This document shows positions 30,165-40,899 of a stretch of 64,000 nt of DNA, piece after piece. Each line of letters begins with the position of its first letter. Positions within the stretch are counted from its first letter, which is position 1. A program made the position numbers and the translations under genes. Source of the DNA: Selaginella moellendorffii (lineage: Eukaryota > Streptophyta > Lycopodiopsida > Selaginellales > Selaginellaceae); the NCBI RefSeq assembly GCF_000143415.4, contig NW_003314382.1:179755-243754 (forward strand), in the 5' to 3' direction. The notes beneath the pieces were generated by a model that saw nothing but the letters and a program-made list of their open reading frames with translations, made no database searches and was not told where the DNA came from.

Positions 30165-31880
30165 GCATCCTTTTGCTACTAACCATGCCTTTTAGTGTTC
30201 GATCTCGTTTGACTCCTTGTATTTGAGGTTGTGGATCCACTTACACTTTATAATCGATGTGCCTGTAGGTATAGACTCCCTAAGAACAAGGCTCCATGCA
30301 TCATTCTCAAGCTGAGCGTTATACTCGCTTTGCATAGCAGCCTTTCAGTGAAATCTTTGTGGTCCTCCAAGTACTTCCTGTAAAGTTAGAGGTTCTTGGA
30401 TAACTTGAGCAACCTAAGCATGATATTGTAGAATATTTCTTGTTGGCTTCTAGGTTCTGGTTGAGTGATGCTAGGAATCCATTCTCGTTCAAGCTCTATT
30501 TGAATAGTTTGTTCAACGTCTTGTTCTTCTATAGAACTTTCAACATAAGAGTACCTATAGTTAAATCACTATAAGTTGAGGGAAATCTGCTGGCAGTTGT
30601 TTTTATCAGTGGAGGTGGTTATGGAGGGAGTGACATCGTTGTTCCTCAAGCTGCCAAGACACAGTTAGATTGAAGTCTGATAAATACCTAAGTATTAGAA
30701 CTTCCAATTGAAGTAGAAGTTGAGTATGTAGGGATCATTTCTCTAAAGAGACGAGTCCTCCAAACTAGGAATTTCTTCTGGCTAAAAACCACACTTGATA
30801 TCCTTCTTTTGTGGTCTTGCTATAGCCTAGCATCATGTATATAATAGTCCTATCTTCCCACTTGTTTTGTCTTTGTTCATCAAAGGTATGGGAGTATCCT
30901 ATACAGCAAAAAGCACGTAAGTAAAAGATGGTTTCATACCTGTCCATAATTCAGAAGGGGTAGTACATTCTGAATATACTGCAGTATTGACTGCCTCTGC
31001 TTATATGAAACATATGCTTTGTGAGAAACATCCAAAATAGTGAGCATCTCTCTCTACAACTCCATTTTATTTGTGATCGTATATTTGGAGAGAAACACCT
31101 TGAGATGCAAGGATGGTTTGGACCTTTGTAAAAAGTAGTTTTTGGCCTCCATCAATATGAAGAATTCAGAGACTATTTGAATGGAATTGTAAAATTTGAG
31201 AGGAGTTTATTTTAGGAAGTAAACAAAAGTGTGATGACTGAAGTCATCCACAATTAGTAAGAAATATTTAGTCTCATTTAAAATCAGATAGACCCTAGAT
31301 ATCTATATGAACTAGTGCTAATAAAAAAGTACCTTGAGTCTTACCTTTTTGGGTTATGGCTTCTTCATTTTTGCTTGAAAATATGCATTGCAATCTTCTA
31401 GACTTGGTCTTTCCAGTTATGGTATACCATTTAACAGTGCTAGTGTTTGTAACACGACAAAAACTTGCATATGTTAATCCATAGTGCCATAATTATAATA
31501 CAGAATCATTAAATATTGAAATAGTATGAGCTGCCAAAGTATCTAAAGAAACATAATAAAGTCCATTTATATATGTAGCCTAAGTTATTTGAGTTTTATT
31601 GAAATTGAAATTTGCTCTTGTCCTATGGAAAACCATATAGATTCCTTGTTTTAAAAGCTTAGAGATATATAAAAGATGACAAATAAGCTTAGGGATATAC
31701 AAAACATTAGTAATCTTAAGATTTAAAATGGGAAAATAGCTTGTACCAAAAGCAATTAATCATAAATCCTCACCACTTTTAGTATTTGTAGACATTGAAA
31801 ACTTCTTATATTTGCTTTGATAAAAGAGAGTTTTGTCCAATGTTATATGGTGTGTAGCTTCATATAATTCAAAAACATCT
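30165..31880 (-). mobile_element. Ty1/copia pol remnant
   Basis: On the minus strand, decayed segments run in copia order: protease/pre-integrase region (31.85-31.5 kb), integrase (NGVVERD-like at about 31.0-31.1 kb), then the integrase-RT joint CCIGYSHTFDEQRQNKWEDR ... IYMMLGYSKTTKEGYQVW (30,947-30,765). It is full of stops. The RT is cut off at the junction with the truncated PPR gene. No LTRs identified. Confidence 0.82.
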
Positions 31881-32160
31881 AAGAATTTGGTGGAGCAGTC
31901 TCATATGAAATATGTTGTAATGAATGTTATAGGTTTGGATATGTTACAGCCAATTTTCTAAATTCACAAAGCAATTATAAATGTAAAGGATTAGTTGTCA
32001 CTTTTATAATAATACACTATAATGAACATGATGATTTTTTGGAAAGTACTTTAAACTTTGAGGATTTATCTAGTTTTCATATAGATTATGCTGAGATTGA
32101 GAAGTGTCAAAATCTAAGTTGGCTTCTAGATATTATTGGAGAAGTGCTCTGACATTCTCG
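31881..32160 (+). mobile_element. Copia gag/protease fragment in opposite orientation
   Basis: Sequence such as GTAATGAATGTTATAGGTTT, TAATGAACATGATGATTT and GAGGATTTATCTAGTTTTCA matches 43,190-43,440 in the plus orientation, whereas the adjacent 31,620-31,860 matches 43,450-43,690 in reverse. The two halves of one element type are therefore inverted relative to each other. Confidence 0.75.
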
Positions 32161-33925
32161 CAACTAAAGCCATATCTCTCTTTCTTTTATTAGTCATTAT
32201 TATCTTTATGTTTATTTTTAACTTCAAAAATACCACTTAAGCTTGCATAATGATAAATGTTGGCAATGACTTGGTCAAAACTTGGTCATGTTTGAGTTTC
32301 TTGAAGCTTCAACTTGGCCATTTAAAACTTTTCACTCAATAAAAAAATTAATAAAACTCTAATAACACTTGAAAAACCCAATTTTATACTTTAAAGTTTA
32401 TTACTGCGAAGAGTCATTTCTCAATATAATCTTAAACTTTCTCTTGATATTTTTACTTACAATTCACCATTTGTAAAAAAAATAGTTATATCTATCATTT
32501 ATTATTATTTGTAATAAAATTGTTGAAGAGTGTTTTACTTCTAATGAATTAAGATATTTCTTCACCTTGAGAATATTTTTTTAGTGCACTCTCTAAATGA
32601 GAATTAATTTTGCAACAATATTCTTTTACTCAAAATCTTTATATTATTTTTGATGCAATTGTTTTTGCATTTTTACTACATCCTTTAAAGATATCACTGC
32701 TAGTGATTGATCTCTTCTAGAAACAATCTTAAAAAATATATTTTTGTTGAGTTTTACCTCCATAATTAAAAGCCATTTAAATACATTATTATGCTATAAC
32801 AAAATCTTAAAGTTTATTATCCTCAAAGCTCAACCATTTTCCCATTCTAATCATTCTAATATTTACTTGTGTTTGATTTATCTACTTACCTCTATCTTTT
32901 TTTGATAGGTAATGACTCATTTGTTAAGCTAATATAAATAATTAAAAAGAATAACTCCCTCTTTTTCAATCAATTAAAGTTTATATTTAGTGTCAAAGGG
33001 GTCTTTAGTAAGAAAAATCATGTTATATGTTAAGATTGACATTTGGCTAGGGAAATCTTATTATATATTGAAATTGACATTTAACAATTCAATCAAAAGA
33101 GCGAACCTTTCGGGTCCGACTTTGTTGGTTGGTTAGGGGAATCACATTATATATTAAATTTGACATTTGGCAATTTAATTAAAAGGTCTCGGGCCCAATT
33201 CTGTTGATTGGCTAGGGGAATCATATCACATATTGAGTTTGATATTAAGGGGTGTAATTAAAAAAATCAAGCTCTCAAGAAAGTTATAGCATCCTTTAGG
33301 TTTATTTAAATAATACTAATATTTGGCCCCTCTTTTACCCACTTTACACTTGCATTTCATCCCATCTCCGGCAATGAAGGAATTCAAGCAGTGGCAGCAA
33401 TACAATGAGAAGGGATCCATCCAATTTTCAAAAAGTTCAACGAAGACTGTTTCTGAGCTGAGCTAAGAAAAGAAATTAAAAAAAATGAGAGAGAAGAGAG
33501 GAGTTCAAAAACCCTAGACCAAGTAAGAAATTTGATATAGCTATGGAAATGTTGTGCCATGAGCTGCAGGAAATCCAAGCCATGGTGCTGGATCGAATGC
33601 ACTTTGAGACTGCAAGCTCTAAACTTAGTACATGTGGCAAGCTTTGGTTAGACGATGCTGATGTAAGTCTCATTAAGCTAGTTCACAACTTGTTGGGCTA
33701 ACACCTCGCTTGGGCAAAGATGGGCTTGCCCTACCCATGACCCAATCTTCTGCCACTTGTTTTCATGATCTTGCTTCTCATGCCAAAGGAAACCCTAAAA
33801 CAAAAAGAACATTCATTCCTCTCGTACAAGATTTGTATTACACCTTCAAAGTCTCACATCTTGATATACATAAGGGGTTCCTAGAATCATGCCACCATGC
33901 TCTAGTAACATAGTGATCTGTTCTG
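32161..33925. other. AT-rich transposon-like debris
   Basis: Very AT-rich, no intact gene. About 33,020-33,260 holds imperfect ~90-bp tandem units (TTTGACATTTGGC ... TTGGTTAGGGGAATCA ... TTGATTGGCTAGGGGAATCA). Short ORFs in 33,380-33,910 show no domain. The block ends abruptly inside a copy of the O-methyltransferase start region near 33,925. Confidence 0.55.
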
Positions 33926-33992
33926 ACAGCTAGATCCAGGCACCATACTGCCTACTGTTTCTAAAAGGACAACAGCCTTCTTTAAGCCTGGT
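33926..33992 (-). pseudogene. 5' stump of an O-methyltransferase gene
   Basis: The reverse complement reads GTGACATTTCAACCAGGCTT, a leader, then ATGGTGCCTGGATCTAGC. This equals the start of the OMT pseudogene at 52,145. Everything downstream is replaced by transposon-like DNA. Confidence 0.8.
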
Positions 33993-34046
33993 TGAAATGT
34001 CACTTCCTTGTCTACTGTATTTTAAGATCCATGCTGCCAGACAAAG

Positions 34047-34275
34047 TCAGAAAATATCCCTGCATGACAAAGTCAAGATACGGGCTTTCACCATCACTGT
34101 TGCAACATCTAGATCATCATCAATCTCCAGCAGTGACTTGAATGCTAGCTGCCCAACACCGGTAAAACTGAGACGAAAGTTGAAAGAGGCTGAAAACTTT
34201 GTGAAGATGCTATATAGAGCGTTCCAGTTTACCATGTCTTCTCTGGACGTAGAGTCAAAGACCAACCCCCAGTTC
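34047..34275 (-). pseudogene. PPR 3'-end remnant (copy A)
   Basis: Decayed copy of the end of the PPR gene at 47-50 kb: VFDSTSREDMVNWNAL, a deletion, then GVGQLAFKSLLEIDDD and VMVKAR. It is shared with the remnant at 51.7-52.0 kb, including the odd FTKFSASF join. Confidence 0.85.
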
Positions 34276-34451
34276 TGGACATGACTCGTGTTTTAGTTAC
34301 CTATCCCATTGCCAAAGTGGTAAAATCTCCAGGAAGAATATGATCCAAGCCTGGAACTCTTTTATTTTTATCGATGATGCTCGAGTCTATATTGTCAACG
34401 GTGACAATAAACTCTAAAATACAATTAGCACAAACATCTTATTCACTTCGT

Positions 34452-35580
34452 TTAGAGCTTGTAAGCTTCTATAACTTGCTCCTTGGAAGGAACGGACACG
34501 AGGGAAACGTTGCCAAAGCCACTGTTCTCGAGCAGCGCTTTGTGTTCTTCAAATCGCCTGGTCTTGCCACCGTCTGTGAAGCCGATCATAATCATGTCCA
34601 GATCCATCTCGAATGGTCTCTCCTTGGAGTATATGAGCTCGATCACTATCAGTTTGCCTCCTCGTGGCAGAGCTTTGTAGCAATTCGCCAGCATCTTGAG
34701 GCAATCCTCGTCGCTAAAATTGATGATTACAGACTGAAGAAACACCACGAAGATCATAACGTCAAGGAAAAGAAGACAGAGTACCTTGATAAGAAGAGCA
34801 TCAGCACTTGGTACACTCTCAAACATGTTGCCTCCCACATGAGCAACACCTGTTAAGAAAAAACATGAAGAAATCAGAAGAAAATGTGTCTTGAATCTTA
34901 CCGGGAAAGGCTGGAGCGCTCGAAACGGTGTGAGGGAGATCAAAGTTGACACCTTCGATGTGGGGATATTTCTCCACGATCTTGCCCATGCACATTCCAA
35001 GGCCACCACCAACATCCACGAGCTTCTTCACGTCTTTGAATCCATCGTAGTGCTCGAGGACGAGGGAGATAGTGACGGTGCTCCATGCGAGCGTAGCCTT
35101 GTTGAGCAGCTCCACGTACTCGTCGCCGTGGCCGGGGTCGTGCTCCCAAAGACGAACTTTGTTGACCATCTCGTAAGCGTGGCCTCCATCCAGCACCGCT
35201 TCGTTCACTTTTTGGAACGCGGCCATGGGATACTCGTGCGTGCACAAGAGCAGGAGATGGTGCTCTTCCGCGAGCCACTTTGAGATTGGAGTGAGGCCGT
35301 AGTACGTTTCTCCATCTTTCTCGATCTTCTCGCTCAGTGCCCGCTTGTGGACCAGAAACTGGAGGATTCTCTCGAGGAGATCCGGCTGACAGTTCTTGGC
35401 ATTTGAGAGACGTGACACGATCTGCTTGAGGGAGAGCGGCCCTGCCTTGGAGATCATCTCGGGAATGCCAAGCAGCACCACAGCCTTGAGCATGAAAGGA
35501 GTCACCAGCGAGAAGATCATGCTCTTGAGATCAAAGTGGCCTTGAGCATCTTCACTCATGGTGCTAGATCCAGGCGCCAT
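34452..35580 (-). CDS. COMT-type O-methyltransferase-like protein, three exons (copy A)
   Basis: Exons 35580-34902, 34849-34785 and 34733-34452 (GT-AG, in phase), 341 residues. N-terminal dimerisation region MIFSLVTPFMLKAVVLLGIP; SAM-binding motif LVDVGGGLGMCMGKIVEKYP; then INFDLP-type VNFDLPH, HVGGNMFESVP and the C-terminal GFTDGGKTRRFEEHKALLEN. This is the plant class-II small-molecule OMT fold. Where family members have the catalytic HDWSDE, this protein reads INFSDE, so the catalytic base His is missing; methyl transfer is doubtful or mechanistically different (inference). Length is slightly short for the family (usually 350-370). About 95% similar to the copy at 50.1 kb by eye. Confidence 0.88.
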
Positions 35581-35732
35581 ACTGCCTTCTGCTTCTGAAA
35601 GGATGAGAGTAAATGAGAGCCTTCTTTCAGCCTGGTTGAAATGTCACTTCTTTTATACTGTATTTTAAGGTCGACGCTGCCAGAACAGCGTGACAAAGTC
35701 GGAAAATATCCTTGCGTGACAATATATCTTCA

Positions 35733-35870
35733 TCGGGCTTTCACCATCAATAAATAGGCTGCTGCAATATCTCGATCATCACCAAGCTCTAGCAGCGACT
35801 CAAACGCTAGCTGCCCAATGCTTGCATTTTTCCACTTGCCACAAGCACCTAGCACAGTCCTCCAGCAAAG
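35733..35870 (-). pseudogene. PPR 3'-end remnant upstream of OMT copy A
   Basis: The reverse complement continues GAGGACTGTGCTAGGTGCTT, TGTGGCAAGTGGAAAAATGC and the GQLAxESLLELGDDRD-AAAYLL coding end, equal to the last ~45 codons of the PPR gene at 47-50 kb. It shows that the OMT was duplicated together with the PPR tail in front of it. Confidence 0.85.
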
Positions 35871-36285
35871 TCAAATCTACAAGCATTGAAACAATAGGTA
35901 TCACCCACCCTCCGAAAGTTGGCATGAGAGGTCTCCTGCTCCTTTGCATTAGCACTAACCATGGTGGCGGTGGAGTGACCAGCAAGTGTGGAACTTACCT
36001 TTACCCCTGGGCTGGTCGTTGCTGATTGCTGCCGCTGCCCATTGGCTCATCACCGTTCGCTCGCCCCTTGGCTGATCGCCCCTGAAAGGAGACGAACAGC
36101 AAACAAGAGTGAGGAAGGAGACGCATCCTTTCCATCAGATTGGCAGATGTTTCGGAATCGTTATCGTCTACTCAACCAGGCACTCTTTACATGCGTGGGC
36201 ACCATTCACATGAAGCTAGTATATAAGAAAGAAAGTTTATAAACATGGTTATATGTTTCTTATTGGATCTAGGGCTTTTGGCGCA
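35871..36285. other. Intergenic region upstream of the HIT-finger gene
   Basis: About 415 bp without a recognised exon; presumed promoter of the ZNHIT3-like gene. Confidence 0.45.
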
Positions 36286-36690
36286 ATGAGCCAGTGCGGC
36301 ATTTGCAGTGGCGCGGTCTCCAAGTACAAATGCCCGGGCTGCCTGGTGCCCTACTGCTCGCTGCAGTGCTTCAAGGATCACAAGGCAGCGCCCTGCACGA
36401 AGGTAGCGGCGGCGGAGGAGGAGGAGCAAGCCCAGCTCGTGCAGCCGCCGCGGGATTTCGAGAATGGGGATGAATCGCAGGTGGCAACCAGGCTCCGGAG
36501 GCAGCAGCTCGAGGCGGTGGCGGCGTCGGAGGAGATCCGCGCCATGCTCAGGAACGAGGAGCTCCAGGCGATCGTGAGCAAGATCGATGCGTCGGCCACT
36601 GCGGAGAAAGATCTCGACACCGCCATGAATCTGCCGGATTTCAAGGGTTTCGCTGACAAGATCCTCGAGGTTATTGCCTCTTTCAGGTAG
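36286..36690 (+). CDS. ZNHIT3: HIT-type zinc-finger protein, ZNHIT3/Hit1-like
   Basis: Single exon, 134 residues from the ATG of MSQCGICSGAVSKYKC; an in-frame ATG 11 codons upstream is less likely, because the finger normally sits at the N-terminus. The zf-HIT metal ligands are complete: C-x2-C, C-x2-C (KCPGC), C-x3-C (YCSLQC), H (FKDH) and a final C. The C-terminal part is helical and acidic, with IRAMLRNEELQAIVSKIDAS and FKGFADKILEVI, resembling the ZNHIT3/Hit1 tail. That family helps assemble box C/D snoRNPs in the nucleus. Length fits. Confidence 0.85.
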   Translation: MSQCGICSGAVSKYKCPGCLVPYCSLQCFKDHKAAPCTKVAAAEEEEQAQLVQPPRDFENGDESQVATRLRRQQLEAVAASEEIRAMLRNEELQAIVSKIDASATAEKDLDTAMNLPDFKGFADKILEVIASFR

Positions 36691-36764
36691 ATCATGCCCT
36701 CCACGAGCATCTTAGAGATCTAGAATCGAGTCTTCTCTCTTTCTTGGGGTTTTACTGGATAGAA

Positions 36765-37744
36765 ATGGCGTCTTTGGCGATGGCAGCGGCATTCTCTCCT
36801 CTACCTCGCGCCAATCTCGCCCCAGGATGGACAGGCTCCTCCATCGCAGTGAGAGCGCAGGCTAAATCTCCCACGGAGAAGAAAGAGAAGAAGAAGCGCT
36901 CGCCGCCATCGTCCTCGTTCTCCTCCTCGTCGGGCAGGCAGAGGGATTTCGAGGATGGAATGCTCATCTGGGACGATGTGTTTGAGAAGTGCTGCGAGGA
37001 TCCGGAGCGCGCGGCGGCATTGATGTCGGTGGCGGAGAGGGGATTGAGAGAGCACGGGCGAGGATGCGTCTTCGTCCGGGAGATCGCCAAGGCCGTCTCC
37101 AAGGGCGCTGGGACCGGCTTCATGGGTCGATCGAGGCCTCTGGACAGATCCAAGAAGAAGAAGCCGGCGTTCTACAAATCCGAGAGCTGGAGCGTCGAGT
37201 ATGTCCCTCGCAAGTTTATCATTGATCCAAAGCTCGCTCCCAGTGAAGAGGAAGGAGAAGAAGGAAAGGTTATCCCTGATCCGAAGCTCTCTCCTAGTGA
37301 CGAGCAACCGACACTGCCAACTTCGTCAGGAAGTGAGAACTCGAGTTCTTCCAGCTCCTCTTCTCAGGTTTGTGTGAGAAATTCCATTCCATCGTTTCGA
37401 TATTCAATGCTTTCTTGCAGACCACCGAAGATCTCCCGCTTGTTCGTCGCAAGGACTTGATGATCGTGCTGAGAGGAATGGACAGAACGAGAGTTTTGAG
37501 CTTGACATCCGAGAGGCTGATCAAAGACAGCATCACCGCGAGATCCGTCCAGAAAACCAGCGAAGAAGATGAATTCGATGCTGGCGGGGAAGAACCATAC
37601 ATGCCATCGAAGCAAGAGCTCGTGTTACTTCTTCACGTAGATTTCGATGGAATGCCCTCGGTTGGCGCGGATGTTCTTCAAGCACACTCGACTGGCGATG
37701 GCAGGTGGAAGCTCCAGCTGAGAGATTTCCAGCTCTACCAATAG
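36765..37744 (+). CDS. Uncharacterised plastid-targeted protein, two exons
   Basis: Exons 36765-37367 and 37421-37744 (GT-AG, phase 0), 308 residues. The first ~45 residues (MASLAMAAAFSPLPRANLAP ... SIAVRAQAK) are a typical chloroplast transit peptide. A Lys/Ser low-complexity stretch follows, then a conserved-looking helical block (GMLIWDDVFEKCCEDPERAA, ERGLREHGRGCVFVREIAKA), a repeated acidic motif (IDPKLAPSEEE / IPDPKLSPSDE), a Ser-rich linker, and a C-terminal region with RRKDLMIVLRGMDRTRVLSL and PSKQELVLLLHVDFDG. I recognise no named domain. The stop is 54 bp from the stop of the converging PPR gene. Confidence 0.75.
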
Positions 37745-37798
37745 GTACTTTGGTTTTTCGCATCGATCAAAAGCTTTTCTAACGGAGAACTTCATGAT

Positions 37799-39625
37799 CT
37801 ACTGGGTGTAGGTGTTTGAGAGCAGCACATATGAAGAAGCGTGTCCTGGATCCTGTTTGATCGCTCGCTCGGTGGTTTTGACTGCTCGCCGAGAATCCTT
37901 GTGGAGTTTGCAAGCCGAGATCAAAGAGATCCGAGCGGCACGGTCCGGGACGAAGGGCATGCTCTCAAACAAATCCTCGGCAGCGCCCAGATGCCCAAGA
38001 CGAGCAAGAATGTCGATCAAGCAGCCGTAGTGCTCGGCGGTGATCGCGAGATTTTTCCTGTCTGTGGTGACGGAATAGAATTGCCGCAACGCTTCCTTGA
38101 GATCGCCCAGATGGCCACAAGCCGTGAGGATTCCTACAAATGTGATCTCGTCGGGCGAGGCTCCACCGTCTAGCTCCATGAGCCGGAAGAAATTTAGCGC
38201 TTGCTGGCCATGCCCCTTCTGGGCAAATGCCTGAATGATCGATGACCAGGCTACCACAGTTTGATCTTCCAGCCGCCAAAACGCGCGCTCGATTAGATCC
38301 AAACGCGAGTGCCTTGCGTATGCTTGGATCAGCACGGACCAAGACACAGCGTTCCTTTCGGGCATAGAGTCGAAGATTAAAGCCGCTATTTCCAGATACC
38401 CGTTTAGGGCATATGCTTGAAAGAGTGTGGTCCAAGAGATCACATTGCATGAAGGCATTTGGTGGAAGAATCTCTCGGCCTCCTCCAAATGCCCCGATCT
38501 GGAATACGCAGCTAGCAGGGCATTCCAGGCAACGAGACTCCTGTGAGGCATTGAATCGAAGAGAGCTCTTGCGTGATCCAGGAGCCCTTTCTCGGCATAC
38601 GCCACTAGCATTGCCGTCCACGACACCACATCTCTCTCGGGCATTCTGTCAAAGAGCTCCATGGCTCGATCGAAATCCCCGGCACTGGCAAACGATTGAA
38701 GCATTGCATTCCAGGCGACGATATCTCGCCGCTCCATCGCATCAAACACACGCTTCGCTTGGCCAAGATCCCCAATCTGGGAACACACGACGATCATGGT
38801 GGTCTGCGCGATCAAATCCTTCTCTGGCATTGCCGCGAAGAGCTCTTTCGCTAGCTCAAATTCTCCCGCCATAACGGACGCCTGGATCATCGTGTTCCAA
38901 GACACGTGGTCGCGATCGGGCATCGCAACGAACACCGCCCCTGCGCCCGCCACGTGCCCGGCATTCGCATATGCCGTCAGCATTGCATTCCAGGTGACCG
39001 TACTTTTGTACGGCACGGAGTCGAAGATCCTTCTCGTGTCGGGAATGTGCCCGTTCTGGGAATATGCCGTTAGCATCGCATTCCAGGACGCGATATTCTT
39101 CCCGGGCGTGGCGTCGAAGAGCAATCGGGCTAGGGCGACGCGGCCGTGGTGGCCGCAGGCAGCGATCATCGCGTTCCAGGCGATGGTGTTGCGCCGGGGC
39201 ATCGATTGGAACAGGCCCCAGGAATCTTGGAAATTCCCGCTCTGGGAATGCGCGGTGAGCATCGCGGTCCAGGAGACGGTGTTGTGCTGTGGCATCTCGC
39301 TGGCGAAGATCTCCTTGGCTTGTTCCAGATGCCCGCGCTCGATGTAGGCCGTGAGCAAAATATTCCAGGAGAAGATGTTTGGCTCCTCCAGATCGTCAAG
39401 AACAGCGCGCGCGCGCTCCAGGCTCCCGCATTTTCCATACATCTCGATGAGGAGGTTCTCCAGGTGCCGATTGCGCGAGTGTTTGGTTCCAAGGATCTGG
39501 GAGTGGAGCTTCTTTGCTTGCGAGAGATCCCTGAAGTGACTGCAAGATTTGACGAGCTGGAGGCAGAGCTGGAGATCGGCATGGTAGCCTTGCTGCTCGA
39601 GAAGATCAATTGATCGCGTGGTCAT
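37799..39625 (-). CDS. PLS-type PPR protein with tandem S repeats
   Basis: Single-exon ORF, 608 residues. The start block is HSQILGTKHSRNRHLENLLI, then EMYGKCGSLERARAV. About 13 successive 31-residue S-type motifs follow (FDSMPHRSLVAWNALLAAYS style), then a longer L-type repeat (DGGASPDEITFVGILTACGH), and an E1-like end (IKQDPGHASSYVLLSNTYTQ). No E+ or DYW domain. Predicted organelle RNA recognition. No strong transit peptide; MTTRSIDLL may not be the full N-terminus. A truncated copy lies at 29.64 kb in inverted orientation. Confidence 0.9.
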   Translation of the reverse strand: MTTRSIDLLEQQGYHADLQLCLQLVKSCSHFRDLSQAKKLHSQILGTKHSRNRHLENLLIEMYGKCGSLERARAVLDDLEEPNIFSWNILLTAYIERGHLEQAKEIFASEMPQHNTVSWTAMLTAHSQSGNFQDSWGLFQSMPRRNTIAWNAMIAACGHHGRVALARLLFDATPGKNIASWNAMLTAYSQNGHIPDTRRIFDSVPYKSTVTWNAMLTAYANAGHVAGAGAVFVAMPDRDHVSWNTMIQASVMAGEFELAKELFAAMPEKDLIAQTTMIVVCSQIGDLGQAKRVFDAMERRDIVAWNAMLQSFASAGDFDRAMELFDRMPERDVVSWTAMLVAYAEKGLLDHARALFDSMPHRSLVAWNALLAAYSRSGHLEEAERFFHQMPSCNVISWTTLFQAYALNGYLEIAALIFDSMPERNAVSWSVLIQAYARHSRLDLIERAFWRLEDQTVVAWSSIIQAFAQKGHGQQALNFFRLMELDGGASPDEITFVGILTACGHLGDLKEALRQFYSVTTDRKNLAITAEHYGCLIDILARLGHLGAAEDLFESMPFVPDRAARISLISACKLHKDSRRAVKTTERAIKQDPGHASSYVLLSNTYTQ

Positions 39626-39627
39626 TC

Positions 39628-39830
39628 ATGCGCAGCTTCTTTGATTTACGGTGCTGAGTTGATGCTTTTCGTCAGATATCTACAATATGCGATGGACGTC
39701 TTGGATTTGTTCATGGTCACGTTCACAATCCAAGCCACAGTTCTCATGGAAATGTAAATTCTCGCTTTGATAGAACCATGGAACTTAATTTGTTATATCT
39801 TCAGGTGATCATGGCCATGGCGACATACGT
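39628..39830 (+). pseudogene. HSP33 fragment, inverted copy
   Basis: ATGCGCAG (start of exon 1) is followed at 39,665 by intron end TTTTCGTCAG and exon-5 sequence ATATCTACAATATGCGATGG ... CTTGGATTTGTTCATG, with an internal deletion of the THAATTFDGFTTG-coding part. Then come the following intron and the start of exon 6 (GATCATGGCCATGGCGAC). It matches 29,612-28,960 on the opposite strand. Confidence 0.88.
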
Positions 39831-40860
39831 CTATAAGCTTATTGAAGTTTTACAGTACTTTTGTGTATGTATATTTATAAGTGATTTTATTTTCTATCTA
39901 TATATTTATCTATCTATATGTTATTTTGATAGTTTTGTAAAATGTTATTACACTCCACTCACTAGCCTTGCCTACCCGTCTTCTTTTCCTCAGCCATTCG
40001 AGGTCTTTGATTATGGTTGCCTCCATGGCAGGTGTGAGATGCCATCACAGCTCCATGCATTTCAGGTAATTGGCAACGGATGAGGTTGTCTCCTTGTTTC
40101 TGAGGATTATGTGTATTTCAGCGCTGCAGTTGAAGTCTGGGGAGCGGAATTCGGCACAGGGAGGGCAAGCCTTGAGTGTGTGCATGAATGTCTCTGTGTC
40201 TTCTGCACAGATAGAGATGTCGTGGAAGTTTTCCCTGTCCGCAGCATCCGAGTTCAATCAGGAGGCTGTGGCTTCCTGTCTGGTACTAGGCAATGGTGTC
40301 TACTCCATGTCCAATCCAAAAGTTTTGTCTGGGTTTATCTCCTGGCAATAAAGGTAATATTTCGTGAAGTGTTTTCTGGCATGTATCCATGTGTGCATTG
40401 CTTTGTTCAAGATCCTCTTCATGTGCACTGAGAATGTCATTGAGATCCATGCCAAACTTCTGTGTCAACATCTCCATGTCATGCCATTGAGAGTTGAGAC
40501 TTGCTTGATCTGTGAGCATGCCATATGGTATGAAGTGAGTTTTACAGAGGTATTGGATTGTACATCACTATGCCATGATCTCTAGTGCAGCTTCTATGAA
40601 GAGGATGGGGAGTGCTGTTTTGGGTGGAGATGCCGAGTTTGTCCAAAATGAAAGTTGATGTGATAGTTTCCAGGTTTCCCCACTGCTTTTTAGAAAGTCC
40701 TACATGTCTGGATTATTTTTATGAGAAAATATGTCTTCTTCAGTCACTCATGCTTTTCTACAATCCTATTGCATTATATAATAGATGCATTGACCTAGAC
40801 ACCTTTGAAACAAAAGAGTGAATTTTAGGCTAACTTCCCAGCCCTTAAGGCATGATGCCT
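39831..40860. other. Unassigned repetitive-looking DNA
   Basis: Contains short minus-strand ORFs (CAEDTETFMHTLKACPPC at 40,257-40,045; WHDMEMLTQKFGMDLNDIL at 40,519-40,286) with a Cys/His flavour reminiscent of the zinc-binding tail of non-LTR retrotransposon reverse transcriptase. That is a weak guess. No intact gene. Confidence 0.35.
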
Positions 40861-40899
40861 TTAAATCCTATAGACCATAGGATAGTCCTGTGGTTCATG

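Noticed and set aside
33997-34284. Plus-strand ORF of 95 residues
   Set aside because: Antisense to a PPR 3' remnant, with no independent support.
34374-34856. ORF antisense to the O-methyltransferase 3' exon (also 50803-51300)
   Set aside because: Mirror frame of a conserved exon; it appears in both paralogues only because the sense strand is conserved.
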